From assembly GCF_910592395.1 (NCBI RefSeq), contig NC_088312.1:21149292-21213291 (forward strand): a stretch of DNA of 64,000 nt. The letters run 5' to 3'. This document shows positions 1-15,300 of the stretch, one piece after another (position 1 is the first letter of the stretch; the number at the start of each line of letters is the position of its first letter). The stretch comes from Lineus longissimus. Lineage: Eukaryota > Nemertea > Pilidiophora > Heteronemertea > Lineidae. The position numbers and the translations under genes were made by a program. Under the pieces are notes generated by a model. That model made no database searches. It was not told the origin of the DNA and saw only the letters and a list, made by a program, of their open reading frames with translations.

Positions 1-338
1 GCCCTAGTGGTGTTTGGTAACCAATACCAACAGTTCTGGATCAACTCCTTTAACTATTGGCATTTTCAGGTAACTATAGAATGTTGTTGATCACATCAAT
101 TCTTCATATTATACTGTGATAGCAAAAGTACCCGCATCCATGGGTGTGTGACATTAGCGAGGGAAGTGATTCTAATACTTGAAGGAAACAACTGCACTTA
201 TCAGGTGTGTGTGTGACAGACAATGCTAAGTTAGGCTACCCAATTTGTACCAAATCATGATTTAGGAGCCTCAAACATATCTATCTATAAGGCTAGAAGT
301 TTAAGAATCTACAACTTTGATCAATTTTTAGTTCTCAC

Positions 339-3300
339 CTGTTCACACAAGAAAGTCACCACGGCTTGTTGGTCCCCTTCTCCTAGCATCGACGGCATGA
401 AGTTGAGGGGCATCTTGATATTTTCGTGAGGTCGTAAGATGATCGGCTGTTCGTTGTCCTTCTCGAGATTGAAGTTGTTCATGTTGGAAATAGTCGACAC
501 TAACTCTAAGGTTTCGCTGGTCGGGTTCTTTAGCTCAATCAGTTGTCTTGACCACCTGGAAACGTGTCAGTGTAAAGGGTCTATTATGCAGCCATGGCAT
601 GGGAGAGGGGCGGTTATATAAAACAAGAAGGGAGACTACAACTTCATTTTAGGTCAGTCAGTCGTGCTGCTCTGTCCGACACTGGGTTGCATCTTGATCA
701 CAGGGATCACTACTTCTTGTTGCAGGTACCTGCGATGACCACCACGCAGAATACTAAGATTTTGTTGCATGCAATCTTGATGGCACGTCCCAGCGAGAAA
801 AACTGCTCATATTGGGGCAGTTAAGTCCGTTCTTGTGTTCTTACCTTCCTAGTTCACACTCCATGTCTGCCAGGGTGATGGGGATGGGCGGCTCGGCAAT
901 CAGCACCAATTCATACCAGAACTCGCCAGTTAGCTCATGATAAAATACCAAACTGAAAGAAAAAGCCGGGTTTCTATGTGATACTCAGGTAAGAGGTAAA
1001 ATCGTGACTAGGACTATCAGGGCTAGGTCCCAACAGGGAGAAGGTGAAATTTCACACCTGAAAAGACCAGTATTGTATTGAATGGCCAGCATAGTTCTGC
1101 CACCTGCAGCAATGAATTTCCTCATTAAAGTAAACCAATTTAACATTACAAGTAACGTATCAATTATCTCTCACCTCCCATGACACTTCCCAATGATAGC
1201 TGGGGCGAATGTGAGTTCATACGTGGCCCGTCCACGCGGGGACAGTGTGACCACCTTGCGGCCGGTCAAGTTCATGCCTTCAATTGTAACGTCCAGGGTG
1301 AGCTCTTTCTCGATGGGATTGTTTACACCAACTTCTAGAATCACTCGTTTCTGAAAAAGGAACAGTTTACAATAAGTAAACAAGCTTGGCCAAAGTTGGT
1401 GAAAATAAACCGCTCTGAAATTCCATTCTAACATGGGTATTTTTCAACAGTTGTACTGGCCAGGATGACCCAGTGCTACACTCAGTGAAGGACCAACATT
1501 GACTCGCTTATGGTTTTCTACTTTTAACACATAACATTACAATACTGCACACAATACTAATACTTACTAACATGTAAGCTACAGGCGGGATTCGAATCAC
1601 AGAGAAATCAACTAATTGTATAAGGGAAGGTTCTGTAATTTTTTGGTTATTGGCCTACCTGACAAGCACATGTGATCTCCAATGTCTTCTCCGGGGGCGA
1701 TGGCTTGACGGTCACCTCAAGGGCAAACCAAACTCGATAGTTATCATCCACGACTTTGTCTTCGTCCAGCTCTGGGATCTCATCACCATCGCTGTCTACC
1801 TCACTGGAACAAATATAGTATTACTTTAAGGTTGTGATTCGGTAATAAGAGATTCCTTGTTACATACTTGGCACAGCTAGGGCACCTTTGTGAAAGACCG
1901 AATCCAAGGTACTTTGGAAAATTGAGTCAAGAGTACTTGAGCTATAATTCTGGCTCATCATAGGCTCTTTAGACACTATCTGTTGATTTGTATTGTAGGA
2001 GGAAACCGGGTAACCAGAGGACACAACCAGTCAAGGAGTGTCACCCTGTCTGTATCATGAGTATACTGGGACAACTGGGAATCAAACCAGGGACCTCTAA
2101 GGACGCAGGCGTTGACGATTTTACTGTGTCATCGCACTATTCTGACAGCTGGGCAACCCTACCCAAGACAGAAACAAAAGTAGCAAGGTATTCACCTTCC
2201 ACATCGGTAGCAGGGTAACAAAACCCCCCAGGGGTCAAGCCCAAAGAAGGGGTATGCACATTGAGTGACTGCTTTGGCCATACCCTCAATCAGATCCAAC
2301 CCTAGCGCCACGTTAAGTAAACTTACACAATTGGATTTCTTCCGGCGATGAAGCTGATGACACCTTTGTAAGTGCCACGTCGTCGAGGAGCAACTATCAT
2401 CGTGTAGAACGCACTCTGCCCAGGCCAGACGGTCAGGTGGGCGTCGCCACCCACAAAATCCAAATCTGACTCCACCTGAAGGTACATTTACCAGTAAAAG
2501 ATTTAAAGGAGGTCATGAGGTTTGTACTGAGAACTCAGTCTTTCTATGAGACAATAGGGGTAGCGGTAGCGCGGTGGAAGAGAGTGGGCCTCATGATCAG
2601 GAGGTCGTGGGTTCGACTCCCGGCCGAGTCACTGCTTAGTTCCCCTACTGGTTGAGTTCAAGTGAGCACCTTCTGGTTGCTCCTTGAAACCCCTGATTGA
2701 TTTCTGTGGAGACCGGGGTAATGATATGATATCCCAAAGCGCTTTGAGCGAGAACTATAGTGTCACGGAATTGCGCTATATAAAAGACTCATTATTATAT
2801 ATATAATAGGCTTTTCACTTTCTCTCCGTAACAAGAGACCAACTACATCAGATGATATCGCTGTGGGGTACTGTTTCTGGGAATGATTTCCTGAATGGAA
2901 GGTGCCACAGGAACACCAAAAGCTTACCCTGTAATGCAGTTTCTTCCTGGTGATGTTGGGCACATTCAATCTCTGGCTTATTCTGTAACAAAAGATATCC
3001 AAGTGTAAAGTGTGCTGATGCAATTAACATGTTAGGAAAGTATTGAACCGCAAGGTAAGCTACGATAATTAAACACGCCACTCCTGTTGATATTTGTCTC
3101 AATCACATGATGATGTTTAACTCGTGATGTACAGTACAGCTGCTGCTCTTCTACCAAAATCATATTAAAGCGAACTGGAACCGCCAAGCCAGTTCGTATG
3201 ATCTCGTTTTCATTTCCCGCGTATCGGGTGATCAGAGCGAGGCATGAATGAAACATGGCGCCTAGCTGTCAATCATTCAGTGACGTCACTACTATGGAAT

Positions 3301-6300
3301 TTACTACGAAAATTCATGAATGAAAGATCGCATGACTCACGTGATTCTCACATGATTCTCAATAATAACAAATTGAACTGCGCATGCTCGGGCACTGGGG
3401 GCGGAGCTACAAATATGAACTCGACTTTCTCGGGCGGTGAAAGTCGAAAAGTTGAATAAATCGCTCGGCGGTTCCAGTTCGCTTTAAGTCTTATTCTTTA
3501 AGTATTCTTAAGGTAGCTCACTGACTGAACAAAAAGTGCCCAATCAAACTGTATCTGTATCGGAAGCTATTATCTACTCACTTTTCCTTTGCGACGCACT
3601 CAAGTTTGATGGTCTCCAGTGCTAACGGTTTCTTGGCTTTTCCCACCAAGTCAAAGTTATGCGCTGTCCCATCAGCAACATTTATGAGGTCAAGCTTACC
3701 CTACAATAGAATGATAGATGAGTTAGACATTTGTAAATAGAATTCCAATCTTTTCATTTTTTTCTGGAAATCTGTCAGAAAATCGTATGTCGAATGAAAT
3801 CTGACTATGAAATTTCTGGGCAATTATTTGAACTATGTGCCTCTCCCAGTGGATATACATGTACAATGTTCAAAAGTGCTCACACTCTTGGCAGTAGTGA
3901 CATAAAATATCACCTAAATCAAAACAGTGGAACCTCCTTAGCAGACCTACTAAGGCCATCCTCTCTATCGAGGATGTTGGATCTGGTCCAAAATTGGCAA
4001 TTTCATTCAATTTGACCTCTGTACTCAAGACACCTCTCAATTCAGGACAGCATATGTCAGTCCCGAGGGTTTCCTTAATAGAGAGGTTCTACTGTACTGA
4101 CTGAGTGGGTCTTAGTAGCTGCTTTTTGTCATCATGCAGAAGACTCTGGGATGCCAAAGTGCCTTGAGCCAAGACTTGTTCATGGAAAAACTCGAGCCAT
4201 CTTACCTCGACCTCCTTCTCATAGACAGGTTTAAACATGAGAGGATAATTGGTTGTCTGGTATGCCTTGGCAAGCAGGGTGGGAGGGCCGTGGAAGCCTT
4301 CACCGCTGATCTTAGACTCGAGAGGCCAGTCATGGTTGGTTGGGTTCACCTGTAATGAAGGAAGGCATTGGAAGCAAGGCATGCATGAGCGGGGTGGGTG
4401 AGGGATCAATTGAGGAAGGCCAAAATGCAAAAGCCATGCAAGGTTTTGAAGGGGGAAAATTGAAGCACAGGTTGCACTTATCATTTGATATACATTAAAA
4501 AAAAAACCTCAGAAAACATAACAGCCTATCACCAAATGACAATATAAAGTGGTATTTTTTCCTGCCACAAAATATGACACACTCCGTATAGATTTATAAC
4601 TACTTACAATTGGTATCTGTTGGGTGACGGTTTGATGAACTGGTGAACGGAATTCAATCTTTGCCTGGTTCCCTTCAGGGACCACTGTGCATTCAATCTT
4701 ATAGATCCTGATGTCATCTTGGGCTCGCAGGATAACATTACAAGGGTAATGACCAGGTTGGTCGGATTTGAACGTGATCGGAATCTCGATTGTTTTGTTG
4801 TGGTCCAAATCTGAAAATAACAAATCATGGAAGATTAGAATCATGGTGCGTTTGTAACTCAACACTGACACACTATTTGTGACATAAGGCAAGGCACTTT
4901 ACTTACACAGTCATAACCTTAAGTAAGTAAGTAAATAAAATACCAACGAACTTTTAAGTGTAGCCCTACTCACTTCTCCCTGCCACATCTCGGGCAGCCA
5001 CAGCAGACTTACCATCAACGGACTTTGCTACTGGCATCTGGATGGTTTCTGGACCCTTGAAATACTTGGAGTCCACTTCAACCTTGAAGTTCATAGACTT
5101 GGCATCCGAGTCTTTCTTCTGAAATATGAGTTTGAAAGTAAACTTTACAATTTAAAAAAATTAAGTCATTTCGATGAAACACTTTCCCTCCACCCACTCT
5201 CTCATGCAAAAGCATTATTCACATGTTTCAGGTTGTGTATAGAATACCAAACCCAAAATATTGGGATGGCAGACATCAGGTTAAAAACATGAAATTCTTG
5301 TTGAGAGAAAAGACATAAAATATTTCATGACAAATACTGTAACTGACCTTGCTAGTTTTTTTGCCAGGGCCTGGCTTGACCGACAACATGGACATAGTCT
5401 TCGTCGTCAATGTCGTGCTGCTTAGAGTCCCTGTCACCAGGCGGCGATGGAGCTCCGACTCCGTCATGAACTGTTGCGACGCCAACAACAAAGCCTTTTC
5501 TCTGACCGCGTTGGAGATCGGGACGTTGATCGTTTCATCCAGTGTCTGGTTGACCTCGCATTTCCAATACACGATGCTGTCATCGCCGCCATACTGGCCA
5601 CGCCCGCTTCCCGCGGCAGCAGCGCTCGAGATCCGGAAACTATGACCGGATGATCGGAACGGTAGCGAACAAGCCTTTGGGAGGAGCGACATTGCTTCGA
5701 TGGAGTATAGAAACTCGCCCGTTTCGTCACTGATGAAGATGATGGAACACTGACGCTTTCCAGTGTTGAACGGCAGGAAGTGAACTTCGAGAGTTCCTGT
5801 GCCGTTTCCGTCCAGTTCGATCTGTGATTGAGGAGCATGGAAAGACTTCATGGCCGGTGAATCTGCAGATGAAACATGATTACATCATCAGTCAAGGAAA
5901 TCAATTCTGGGGGAAGAGATTGGCACAATTTCATCCTACTTGGGCACAATTTCATCCCACTTTGGCACAATTTCACCTTACTTTGGCACAATTTTATCCC
6001 ACTTTGCACAATTTTACTTCACTTTGGCACAATTTTACTTCACTTTGGTACAATTTTACTTCACTTTGGTACAATTTCACTGGTATTCATACTTTCAGTA
6101 TGAGCAAGCAAACATTCTCACCTTCTTTTTTGCTCAACATCGGAGACTTCTCATACGGGAACACCTCCTGAGACTTTGGCGACGGTGGCGTCTTAGGCCG
6201 CTTCTGACCATGATCCGTTCGTGACCGTACATTCTTAAGTTTCTTCTCAGTTGACTTAGAAAATGGTGCTCCAGAGCCTCCAGCGACAGGATTATCCATG

Positions 6301-9300
6301 GCGCCCTCTACAAGGACGACTCGGAATGTTCCAGGCTCCGCGAAGGGGTTTGTCACTTCCAGGTTGATTTTGTGGAGCTCGTAGCAGTGTGAATCAAATT
6401 TGAGAGTATGCTGAAAGAAACAAATAGTGAGAGTGCACAATTAGCTTATGTTCTACAGATTAGTTTCAGCTGCGACACGACTAATCGGACCATTGTAAGT
6501 CTTCATATGCTCATCAGAATGCGTAATAACCATATCTTTGTTAACAATTAGTCATAAATGAGAGAAGTCACCCGCAAAAGATCTAATAAAAAAACTCTAA
6601 CGTTTTGTCTCCGTTATGTTACCTTTGGTGTAATACTATCAATCATGGTCTTCAAATTAAACACGAGCGTTGTCCCGAGGGCCGATCCACTTCTTCGTCC
6701 AACCATTAGGAGGACTGCTTCCGCCGGCCTCAGGTAGCGACTGGTGAATTCAACGGACATGTTCAAGTGGCCTCTCGGTGGAACGGTGACTTCACGACCC
6801 TTGGGCAGGTCAAAGTCCCTGGCATCGTGACCGGCAATGAGGGCGTGATAGATGAGGGATTTCCCACTTGGGTTACTCAGGCGCACCTGCAAGAATGGCA
6901 TTTCGTTCACAAAGGCAGCAAGTGGGTGGGAGGTTTTTATACAAGTAAACTTTTGTGGAATTGAAGAAAGTCTGGATTCAAGATCACGAGGCCAGATTTG
7001 CATCTAGTGGACTTAAAACTAAGAGCAGTCATACTCTTACCAGAAAATCTGTTCTTTTTGTCGACACAGATGATTGTGCTGCACAGTAAGAAAGTTTCCT
7101 GTCGAAAAGTTGACGTGAAGAAAAATTCAAAAGGTAGCACGCAGAAGATGGACATACCTGTCTCATTACAGATGAATGCAAGGCCCCGGTAAACTCTACG
7201 GATGTTTTCGGGATATACTGCGGCATCCTCTGGTACAAGTGCACGCACAGCAATATGAGTGCGATAGGATTCGGATCGGTGATGTCGATTGCCTGGATGT
7301 CGTACTCAATGCCGATATACTTCATCGAGTTGGAGACTTTCAGGGCGTTGTGGAGGCACTGCTCTGCCGTTGAGGGATGAGTGTACATGTCCTTCAGATC
7401 AGAAATCTGGAAAATAAAGCAAGGAATAAGAAAGATGAGCCAGCTTCTTAAGGCTAGTATCAATCAGCAATATTTTTCACAATCTCCAAATAACTCCAGA
7501 ATTACACAAGGAACACAGGTCTAAAACCTCTCTCCTAAAACTGTGCCTTGCAGCAAAAAGGAAACAATTTTTCAGGTCGATGGAACAACCCTTACCAGGA
7601 ATGGACAGTGAGCTCCGAGAACCGCAGCCAAAACAAGACCGTCAAGAAGATCATAGTCAAAGTTGACGATCCAACGTGAGGGCGGGACTCCACCCTTGTC
7701 GCTGTCCTCCCAGATCCGCTGCCTGAAGTGTTCGTAGTTATGGTTGAGCCAAGAGAGGAGGATTCGTTCCTGGACGCTGTAGACGTTGCTGCAGAGAGGG
7801 TCTGGGTTCAGGTTAGGGCTCGAGATAGTGCGGTCCGGGAAGGACAAGTTCTTGAACTGACGAGGCGTGATCTTGGAGAATACCAGTGTCTGCAATGAAA
7901 GAACAGTGTCGATTATTTGCACAGAAATGAAACATCAAATAGTTTTAGAGGAATGAAGACCTGGGCAAATCAAATACCAATACATTGTGGCTCCTGCAAG
8001 GTTTCAGGGGTCACTATCTCACCAAACGGGGCTCTGCAACTCTCTTCCTTGGTGGACTTACCTTCAATATCTGGAGTAGAATATCCGTCCAGGCACGTTT
8101 TGAAACAGCCTCAAACAACTGATCTTCAATCTCCTGTTCCTCCGAGGTCAACACGCTGGTGTCGATGAGACCATCCTTGTTTTTCTCCTTCTCAGTCTCC
8201 CGCTGAACGCCCAGCCAGACCTTATAGTCATACGGTTCCATAAGGTATTCTGGTTTGATCGACGAGACACATGCACCTTGGCTCCTGTAGAAGGGAACAA
8301 ATTTCATTAGCTACGCACAGCAATTTTTATGAAATTCTACACAAGATCAAAAGTTTCTCGATCTATATTGAAAAGATTATCAAACTCCAACACAATTATC
8401 AATCAAAGTATTGAATTCGATTGAAACCTACTTAAGGAAAGTGAGTAGTGTGCTGTGCTGCCAGTAGACCTGTTTGACACGTTCATTGTCGTCTGCCGGG
8501 AGCGGAGAGTTGAGCGGGATTCCCGGCGGTGGTTTACCAAGCAGATTTCCGATCATGTCATAAATAGTCTTCATCTCTTTCTTGTTGTTTGCCTTCTTTG
8601 AACCTTCGTCACCATTTTTCATACCAAGGCCACTGAAAATGTTATAAGAACATTATATTTTGAGCTTATATTTACTTAGAATGCTTACTTTTATAATTTT
8701 TATAATTGTCAACAGGTGACTTTTGCTGGACAGTGGGTTTGGGGTTGGTCAGTCATGTCAGTGGGCCAGCTTTTCAAGGCATTAAATTGGTACGGCCTAA
8801 AGAGTCATATAGGATATTCAGCACTTTTTCCTAGAGGATGAAACATTGTTTACCTTCTTAGAGCGTATGGTATGGTGATGGGGAATGAACCACCGGGCCA
8901 TCCATGCGAGGAAAACCATCGCTGTACGGCTAATAACACCTCCGTGTGGAAGATACCCTCCTCTGAGTCCTCATCCGGGAAGAGCGCCGAGCCGAGGGAA
9001 CGGGATTGGATGTTATTGCGACCTTGGCTGTCATGGTCGGCAGAGCTCGTAAGCAACTTGACCAGAGCGCCATCTCGAGGTGTACTGGGGTAGGTCGACT
9101 CTGGAACAAGAGCAATCACGTTCAGTGCCCAAGTGGTATTGAAAATCCAAGGTGCAAACATTTGAGAAGGTTGAACAGAACAGTTCTCTGCATTCATCTT
9201 CAATACTCTGGGAACCTTTATAACTACACAGTGTCTCAAAAACGAACTTACAATAGTGGAAACAGATTATACATGTATGCAGAGATATATTAATAATGAT

Positions 9301-12300
9301 GATACTAAAATCTGTAATGAACGGAAAAATTGTGAAATTGGTACATGCAAAAAAATACATCCCATTAATCCCACAGACTCTATCATCTAAACTAAAAAGT
9401 TTCAATCATTCTTATTATAAACTATGTACAAAGCAAAACGATATGCATATCCAAACTATACAGGGCTGAAATTTCAACACAGACAGCAGAATAATATACA
9501 CCAATTACCTGCACATTTTGGCTACAGATAAGGGTTCGATCTAAGACTCAGAGAAAAGTGGGGGGGGGGGGCTGGCTTTGACTTTTCAGAATTTCATGTT
9601 CAATGCAAAGAATATGAAAGAATGTTGAAATGTTGAAATTTCTGAAATTTCTGAAATTACTGAAATTTCAGAATTTTTTTTCTGAAATTAGGGTGGCCCG
9701 GGCCAGGATTGCTCCATTGGATCTGCACCTGCACATGATACGGCCCCCGACAGATCACTATGCAACTGTTCTGCATAAAATGACCGAGGAGAGAAATTTC
9801 AGCCTTGCTAGATCATGTCACACACAACAATAAATGAATAATGTCCACCTCCATATACCCATTCAAAACGAAAGGTGCCTGTGGGCTACGTGATAATGAG
9901 ACACCACCAAAATTCAGTAGCCACACATGATAACTTACTTTTCTTATTGTTAAACAACCCTAATCAAAGAATATATCATTCATATATCAACAGTAGGCAT
10001 GCAAAAAACAATAATAAAGTGCCCACAAAAACAATTTTTATCGCTGCGACCTGTGACAATAATCGCTGCAAGGAGTGATAAGAAAATCACTCATCTGCAC
10101 TCTCTGCAAGACCGGTACTTACTGGTTTGATGCTGATCGCAGATCAAAGCAATCACCGATTCTTGTTGCAGTCACCAGTGGTGACCATTGCAAACGAGAG
10201 ATTCTTGTCACATGCGATAATAATTGCAGGTCGCAGTGACAACATCGCTTGTTTGTTGGTACTTAAGAGTACAGTACGGAGAAAACTAAACACCTAATTA
10301 CTGGTTCCACTTAGAGGGGGACTATAGGCAGGATATAAGGGGTCTAATTTGCGACCTGCACCTGTGACTTACTCTTATTATCATGTGAGAAGATGAAGCT
10401 AATAAGATTTCCTGATGCAGCGGTGGGGAGAAAGATGCAAATTGAAGCACCTGCACTTAAAATATCAATCCTGTCACAAATCATGCAATCAGAAAGGACT
10501 GGTTGAGAGCTTTCCAAAGATCGGTCATGTCGATAGGTTTTGAAAATTTCAATAGTTTCAGGCAATTTCAGTGTCTACTTATTCATCTTCTGCCTTCTCA
10601 ATCTTAGTTCAGATAGTCCAAATATCTTTTCAACTCACCTGTGACACTCTGGCTGTCCTCATAGCTCGATGAAGACACTTGGAAGTCGCCTGTGCTCGTG
10701 GCGCTGGTGCTGGGTCGACTTGGCTGTGGGGAGGTACAGGGGACGAAGATAGCTTCGCCAGCGTTCAGACTTTCCTTGGACGCCGCCTTACGACCTCTCA
10801 ATGTCAGACCCTACAAGCGAAATAGAATACTATTTTAAATAGATCAAAAGGTTACAAGGTCGACAACAGGTCTTGTAGTCCTAACACAACTTAGGAATGA
10901 GATTTTGATGGTTTAGGTCCTGTACAAAGCTGCAGATAGTAAAGCCTCCCCCCCAAAAAATTATCTTGCTGGGATTTTTTTTAACCAGTATATAAATGTA
11001 AGCATTAGCAAGTTATTTCCAAGTACGGAACCCAGCTAGTCAAGCATGCATGCCTTCACACCAAATAGCAAATCAATTGCTTCTACAAATTAATTCATTA
11101 ATCATTGCTTTGAACCGAAAATTATACACAACAAACCTGTTCACAGATGATATGATGATCGCCACGATGCTGGGCAATGAATGGGTAACATGTCAGTAGA
11201 CAGTTGTCGGCCGTGGCCGTGATGGCGATCGTCGCACTGTTTCCCTGGTCGTCCACAAGCTTCAGAGGTTGGCAGAAAGAGACGGGTTTCGTGCTGGAGA
11301 AGCTGACTTTGCAGGAGACGAGATAGGGTTCAATCTGGCCATCGTCACTACAGCAGGGTTTGATCTCTGAAAGAAACGACCATAGCAGGTTTTTTAGAAT
11401 GAGTCTTGAATACTTGACTTGCCAAACTCAGCTCGACGCCGAACTGCAGCGCCACTCGCGGACAAAGATAGAACAACTCGACATTTTTTTCACCGGTTTT
11501 CTCGCTGCGCATGCGTACCAGCGGAAATCAACAAAAGATGACGCTGGTACGCATGCGCAGCGAGAAAACCGGTGAAAAAAATGTCGAGTTGTTTTATCTT
11601 TGTCCGCGAGTGGCGCTGCAGTTCGGCGTCGAGCTGAGTTTGGCAAGTCAAGTATTGGTTGAGATAGTTAAAAACTCATGAGTTTTTGGATACATGTTAA
11701 ATGATGTAAATGGCAATAATATGCACAACGTGGCATCAATATGTCTTCTTGTATTATTGGAAATTAAAGGATTAAATCTCACCATTTCCATTTGGGAATG
11801 ATACGGTAAGCGGTGTGATCTTACTGCCATCTTCACACTCGACCTCTGGGTACTCAACACCAAGGTGGCTGACTCTGGAATGGAGATCAAAAACAGTGAG
11901 ATGCTATGAATGGATTAGGTCACAAGGGCAGGAGCCAACAGCATGAGGAAGACCCTGACCTTAGCTTCCACAGGGAAGCAAGGAAACTCCTGAAAGAGGC
12001 CCACAGATACACCTGGCAAGTGACACGTGGAAACCTTAGAAGCAACATCTTCCTAGACTTGGACAGAAGAGAGGCAACCACCATCTTTTGTCTCAGAACA
12101 GGCCACTGCAGACTTGAGGCCCATCTCAAGAGGACAAATATGGTTGAATGCAGAATGTGCCAGTGCAACCGCCGCATGTGCTCCAGAAATGCTCATCAGG
12201 CTCTGAAACAATGAGAGACTGGCCACATGGCCAAGGCCAATTGGTGCATCAAACAGACAAAGGTCTGGGGATCAAGAGAGGAACAAGATGACAGTTAAGT

Positions 12301-15300
12301 TTATAAGAGATCGCCTAGATAAGATATAGGTACTTACTTGCTGTAGTTAGCTGTGAGAATATTGAACTCGGCACTGACGGTGGTGCAGAGAGGCACAGGG
12401 GTCAGGACAATAGCCAGGGGGTCAAACCAGATCTTTGGGGCCTTGAGATAACCAGTCAGCTCGAGGTAGACGTAGGGGTTTGTGTACATATCATTGATGA
12501 TGACAGGGACTTTGCTGTAGTATGTTCCAGGTCCTTCTGCAGAAAGAAAATGAGTTCGAAATTGAAAGAGTGATTCCACTAAGGGAAATCAAGAATATTC
12601 CAATGCTAGCCCAATGAAACTTTTAAAATATTCAGGTCATGTTCTTCAAAACAATGCAAGTTGATGATATAGTCACTTTGACAAGCCAAATGTTAGATAA
12701 GACTGATGCTGAACCAGTTAACCCTGCCCATGGTCATTTAAAAGTCCACTACACACACTTTATATTCCACTTACTTGGACAAAATGCCACACCAAGCTGC
12801 GTGGTGATCCCGGGCTCAAGATGGCCCTCCACTCCACCAAATCCATGGGTCAGGTACGGCATACCACTCGAGTGCAGGAACTTGAAGATGCCGTCTTCGA
12901 GGGTCTTGTTGGCCTTGCTCAGGTCTATGGACCACTTAATACGTTTGTCGCTATTGTTCACGAGAAGAGTACCCTGGAGGAAAAGATGGATGATTTTAAA
13001 GAACTTTTATAGCTTTTCTTCAAAGAAAAGAAATGAAATATAACTTCTTATATTGTATGCACTGCCCGAAACTGCTTTACATACGTTCCGCAGACAAATC
13101 CAGAAACCTCTCCGTACGCACCAAGGAGCACACATATGCGACCCGTTCTAGCAAAACCAGTTGCACGTCGCACATAAGATGAGACTAGATGACACCAGGA
13201 GATAATAGAAGAAATTGATGTCGTCAGATTTCACAAAGGGCAGACAATAGTGAAAAGAACAAACAGGCCGTTTCAACCTGACAAGCTCAGAGCGACATAA
13301 GACTGTTTTTGTTGGAACGGGTCACATATACTGTGCACACTAGGTCATTTCAGGCCAGTTGAAGGTACAAAGTGGCATTGGCCAAGCCTCGGGCCTACAA
13401 CCCCTCTTTCACAGCCATGAGCCGCTGTACCGCCACACTACTTTCAACTTAGAAGTTTCATGAGGTGATTCCATAGAAGCTTACGTCTTTCCCAAACTAA
13501 GCTTTGCTCAAACTTTAAATTCTCCTCACCTTACTTGTCCCAATGCCTGAGGTGGCAGCAATTTCTAGATAGTTGACGGGAAGGGAGAATTCAATCCTTT
13601 GGTGTGACAACTGCAGCGGCTCCCTCAACGCCGTGGCAATCACTTTTCTCCTCGGTGTGGAGATGGACACGTGGACAGGGCGTGGGTTGATTATGTGGGC
13701 AATGCTGTTCTTGTTAGAGGGCGCTGGTGTAGGCGGGAAGGGTGTTGGCGATGGGGAGGGTGCCACTGTCTGGTTGATCACGACTGGCAGGTTGAAGTCA
13801 TAGGAAGCGACCTGGTTGGAAAAATGAAAAAGATAAATGATAAATTATTCGAATATTCTAACAATATTTCACATGCGGAAGATTCTACTCAACATCCCCA
13901 GTGCACACCAGGATGAGAAACACTTTCAGCAAGGATTTCGGAAGGAGGGATAAAACAGAAATTCTCCAAAAAACGGAAGTGTCTCATCACTGAAATACAA
14001 TGATTTCTTTTTATTTGGCCTTACCTCTGTTGGGCAGAATGTCAGCTCACATGGGATCGACTCTTCCCCCTTGATCGTGACCGAATAGACACCAGGATTC
14101 AGCAGCTGAAACGTGTAATCATCTGCCGTCTCACGACCAGGGAACGCCAGAGAGAAGTCGCTGTATCTGGACAGGTCAAACTCCATCTTGGTTTTCGTGG
14201 TCGTCTTATTGATGATGTTGAAAGTGGTTGTCTTTTGGGAGCCGCAGAACACTCCACCTAGATTGAAAGTTTTCTGAAATTGAAATTGAAAGTTTTTTCT
14301 CCTCATTTCCTTCTTTGAATTATGCTTTTTTCAATCCACAAACTAAGCTGCAATCTGTACTCACCTCATCAATATCAATAACAGGAGGTTCGACCGTGCC
14401 GCCCATCCTCAGTTCAATGATCTTCCAGCCTCGAATCGACACCATTACTCGTGTATCAAACTTGATAACAGCGTTAGGTGTCAGGGAGACCTTCAACTCG
14501 GCATTGCCTCCAACTGGAACGACCCCGTGGACCGGGCTAATGGTCATACCGGGGAAAGGGTTTGGCTCAATAACCTGGAAGTGTAAGAAAGATGGGTTAA
14601 ACAATAATCAGATGGCACAAAAAGCTCTGTTATCGTTATATTTTAATGATTATTTTTCGTCCAATTTTGAAAATTCAAAGATCCACAGAGAGGTAAGACA
14701 GAGATCTTTCCATTTCAGTAATCAAATGTAACATTTAGTATGAGGAAGAGGTCTGAAATCTGCCTAAAATTGGTAATTTGACACCACTGAAAACAGTCCA
14801 CCTTACCTCAAAGTAAGCATGGTTCTGGCTATTGTTGTGAAGATGTGCTGCCTTGATCGTCGTCAGGTGGAGTGGAACCTGACCGAACATGATGCGCCGG
14901 TCAATGAACTTGACGGTGGTCGGGCCGAACTTGGCCGAGCATTTTAGCGCGAGTTGATTCCCGCCGTGAACTTGTAGGGCAAACATGCCATCCTCTGGTG
15001 CAAGGTAGGATGGATGGAAAACGATCTCGCACTGGAGGTCCTGGAACGCATCTACCACACCTAGAAATGGAGGAAGAACGACAAGATGACACATTGTGAT
15101 ATACAGCCAATCTTTGTAAGGTCATCTTGGTCATCAAGGGTTATAAGCTCCGCCAGTCAAGAGAATGCTCAAGAAAGTATCCTCACCAATGATCATCAAA
15201 GACGTGTAAAATTTATCATCAGGAACAGTTCACCAAGACCACTGACCTAATTCCACAGTTTACCATCACACTGCTGGTTCTAAGGCATGTTCTATTGACT

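Larger units (their letters stand above)
339..11366 (-). other. CFAP47: CFAP47 coding exons 21-40 (coordinates)
   Basis: Exons in transcript order: 11137-11366, 10639-10810, 8854-9100, 8432-8632, 8062-8284, 7596-7889, 7158-7406, 6623-6886, 6122-6410, 5348-5862, 5013-5118, 4608-4810, 4206-4349, 3582-3700, 2928-2982, 2327-2475, 1659-1803, 1175-1350, 845-952, 339-555. The 55-nt exon at 2928-2982 is too short to stand out as an ORF. It is required by phase and reads ISQRLNVPNITRKKLHYR. Exon 40 ends in phase 0, and the next exon is outside or at the very edge of the window. Confidence 0.88.

Noticed and set aside
1-53. Possible start of CFAP47 exon 41
   Set aside because: An AG acceptor at 54-55 keeps phase and the 17 codons are open, but the tract before it is not pyrimidine-rich and the peptide does not look like an ASH segment.
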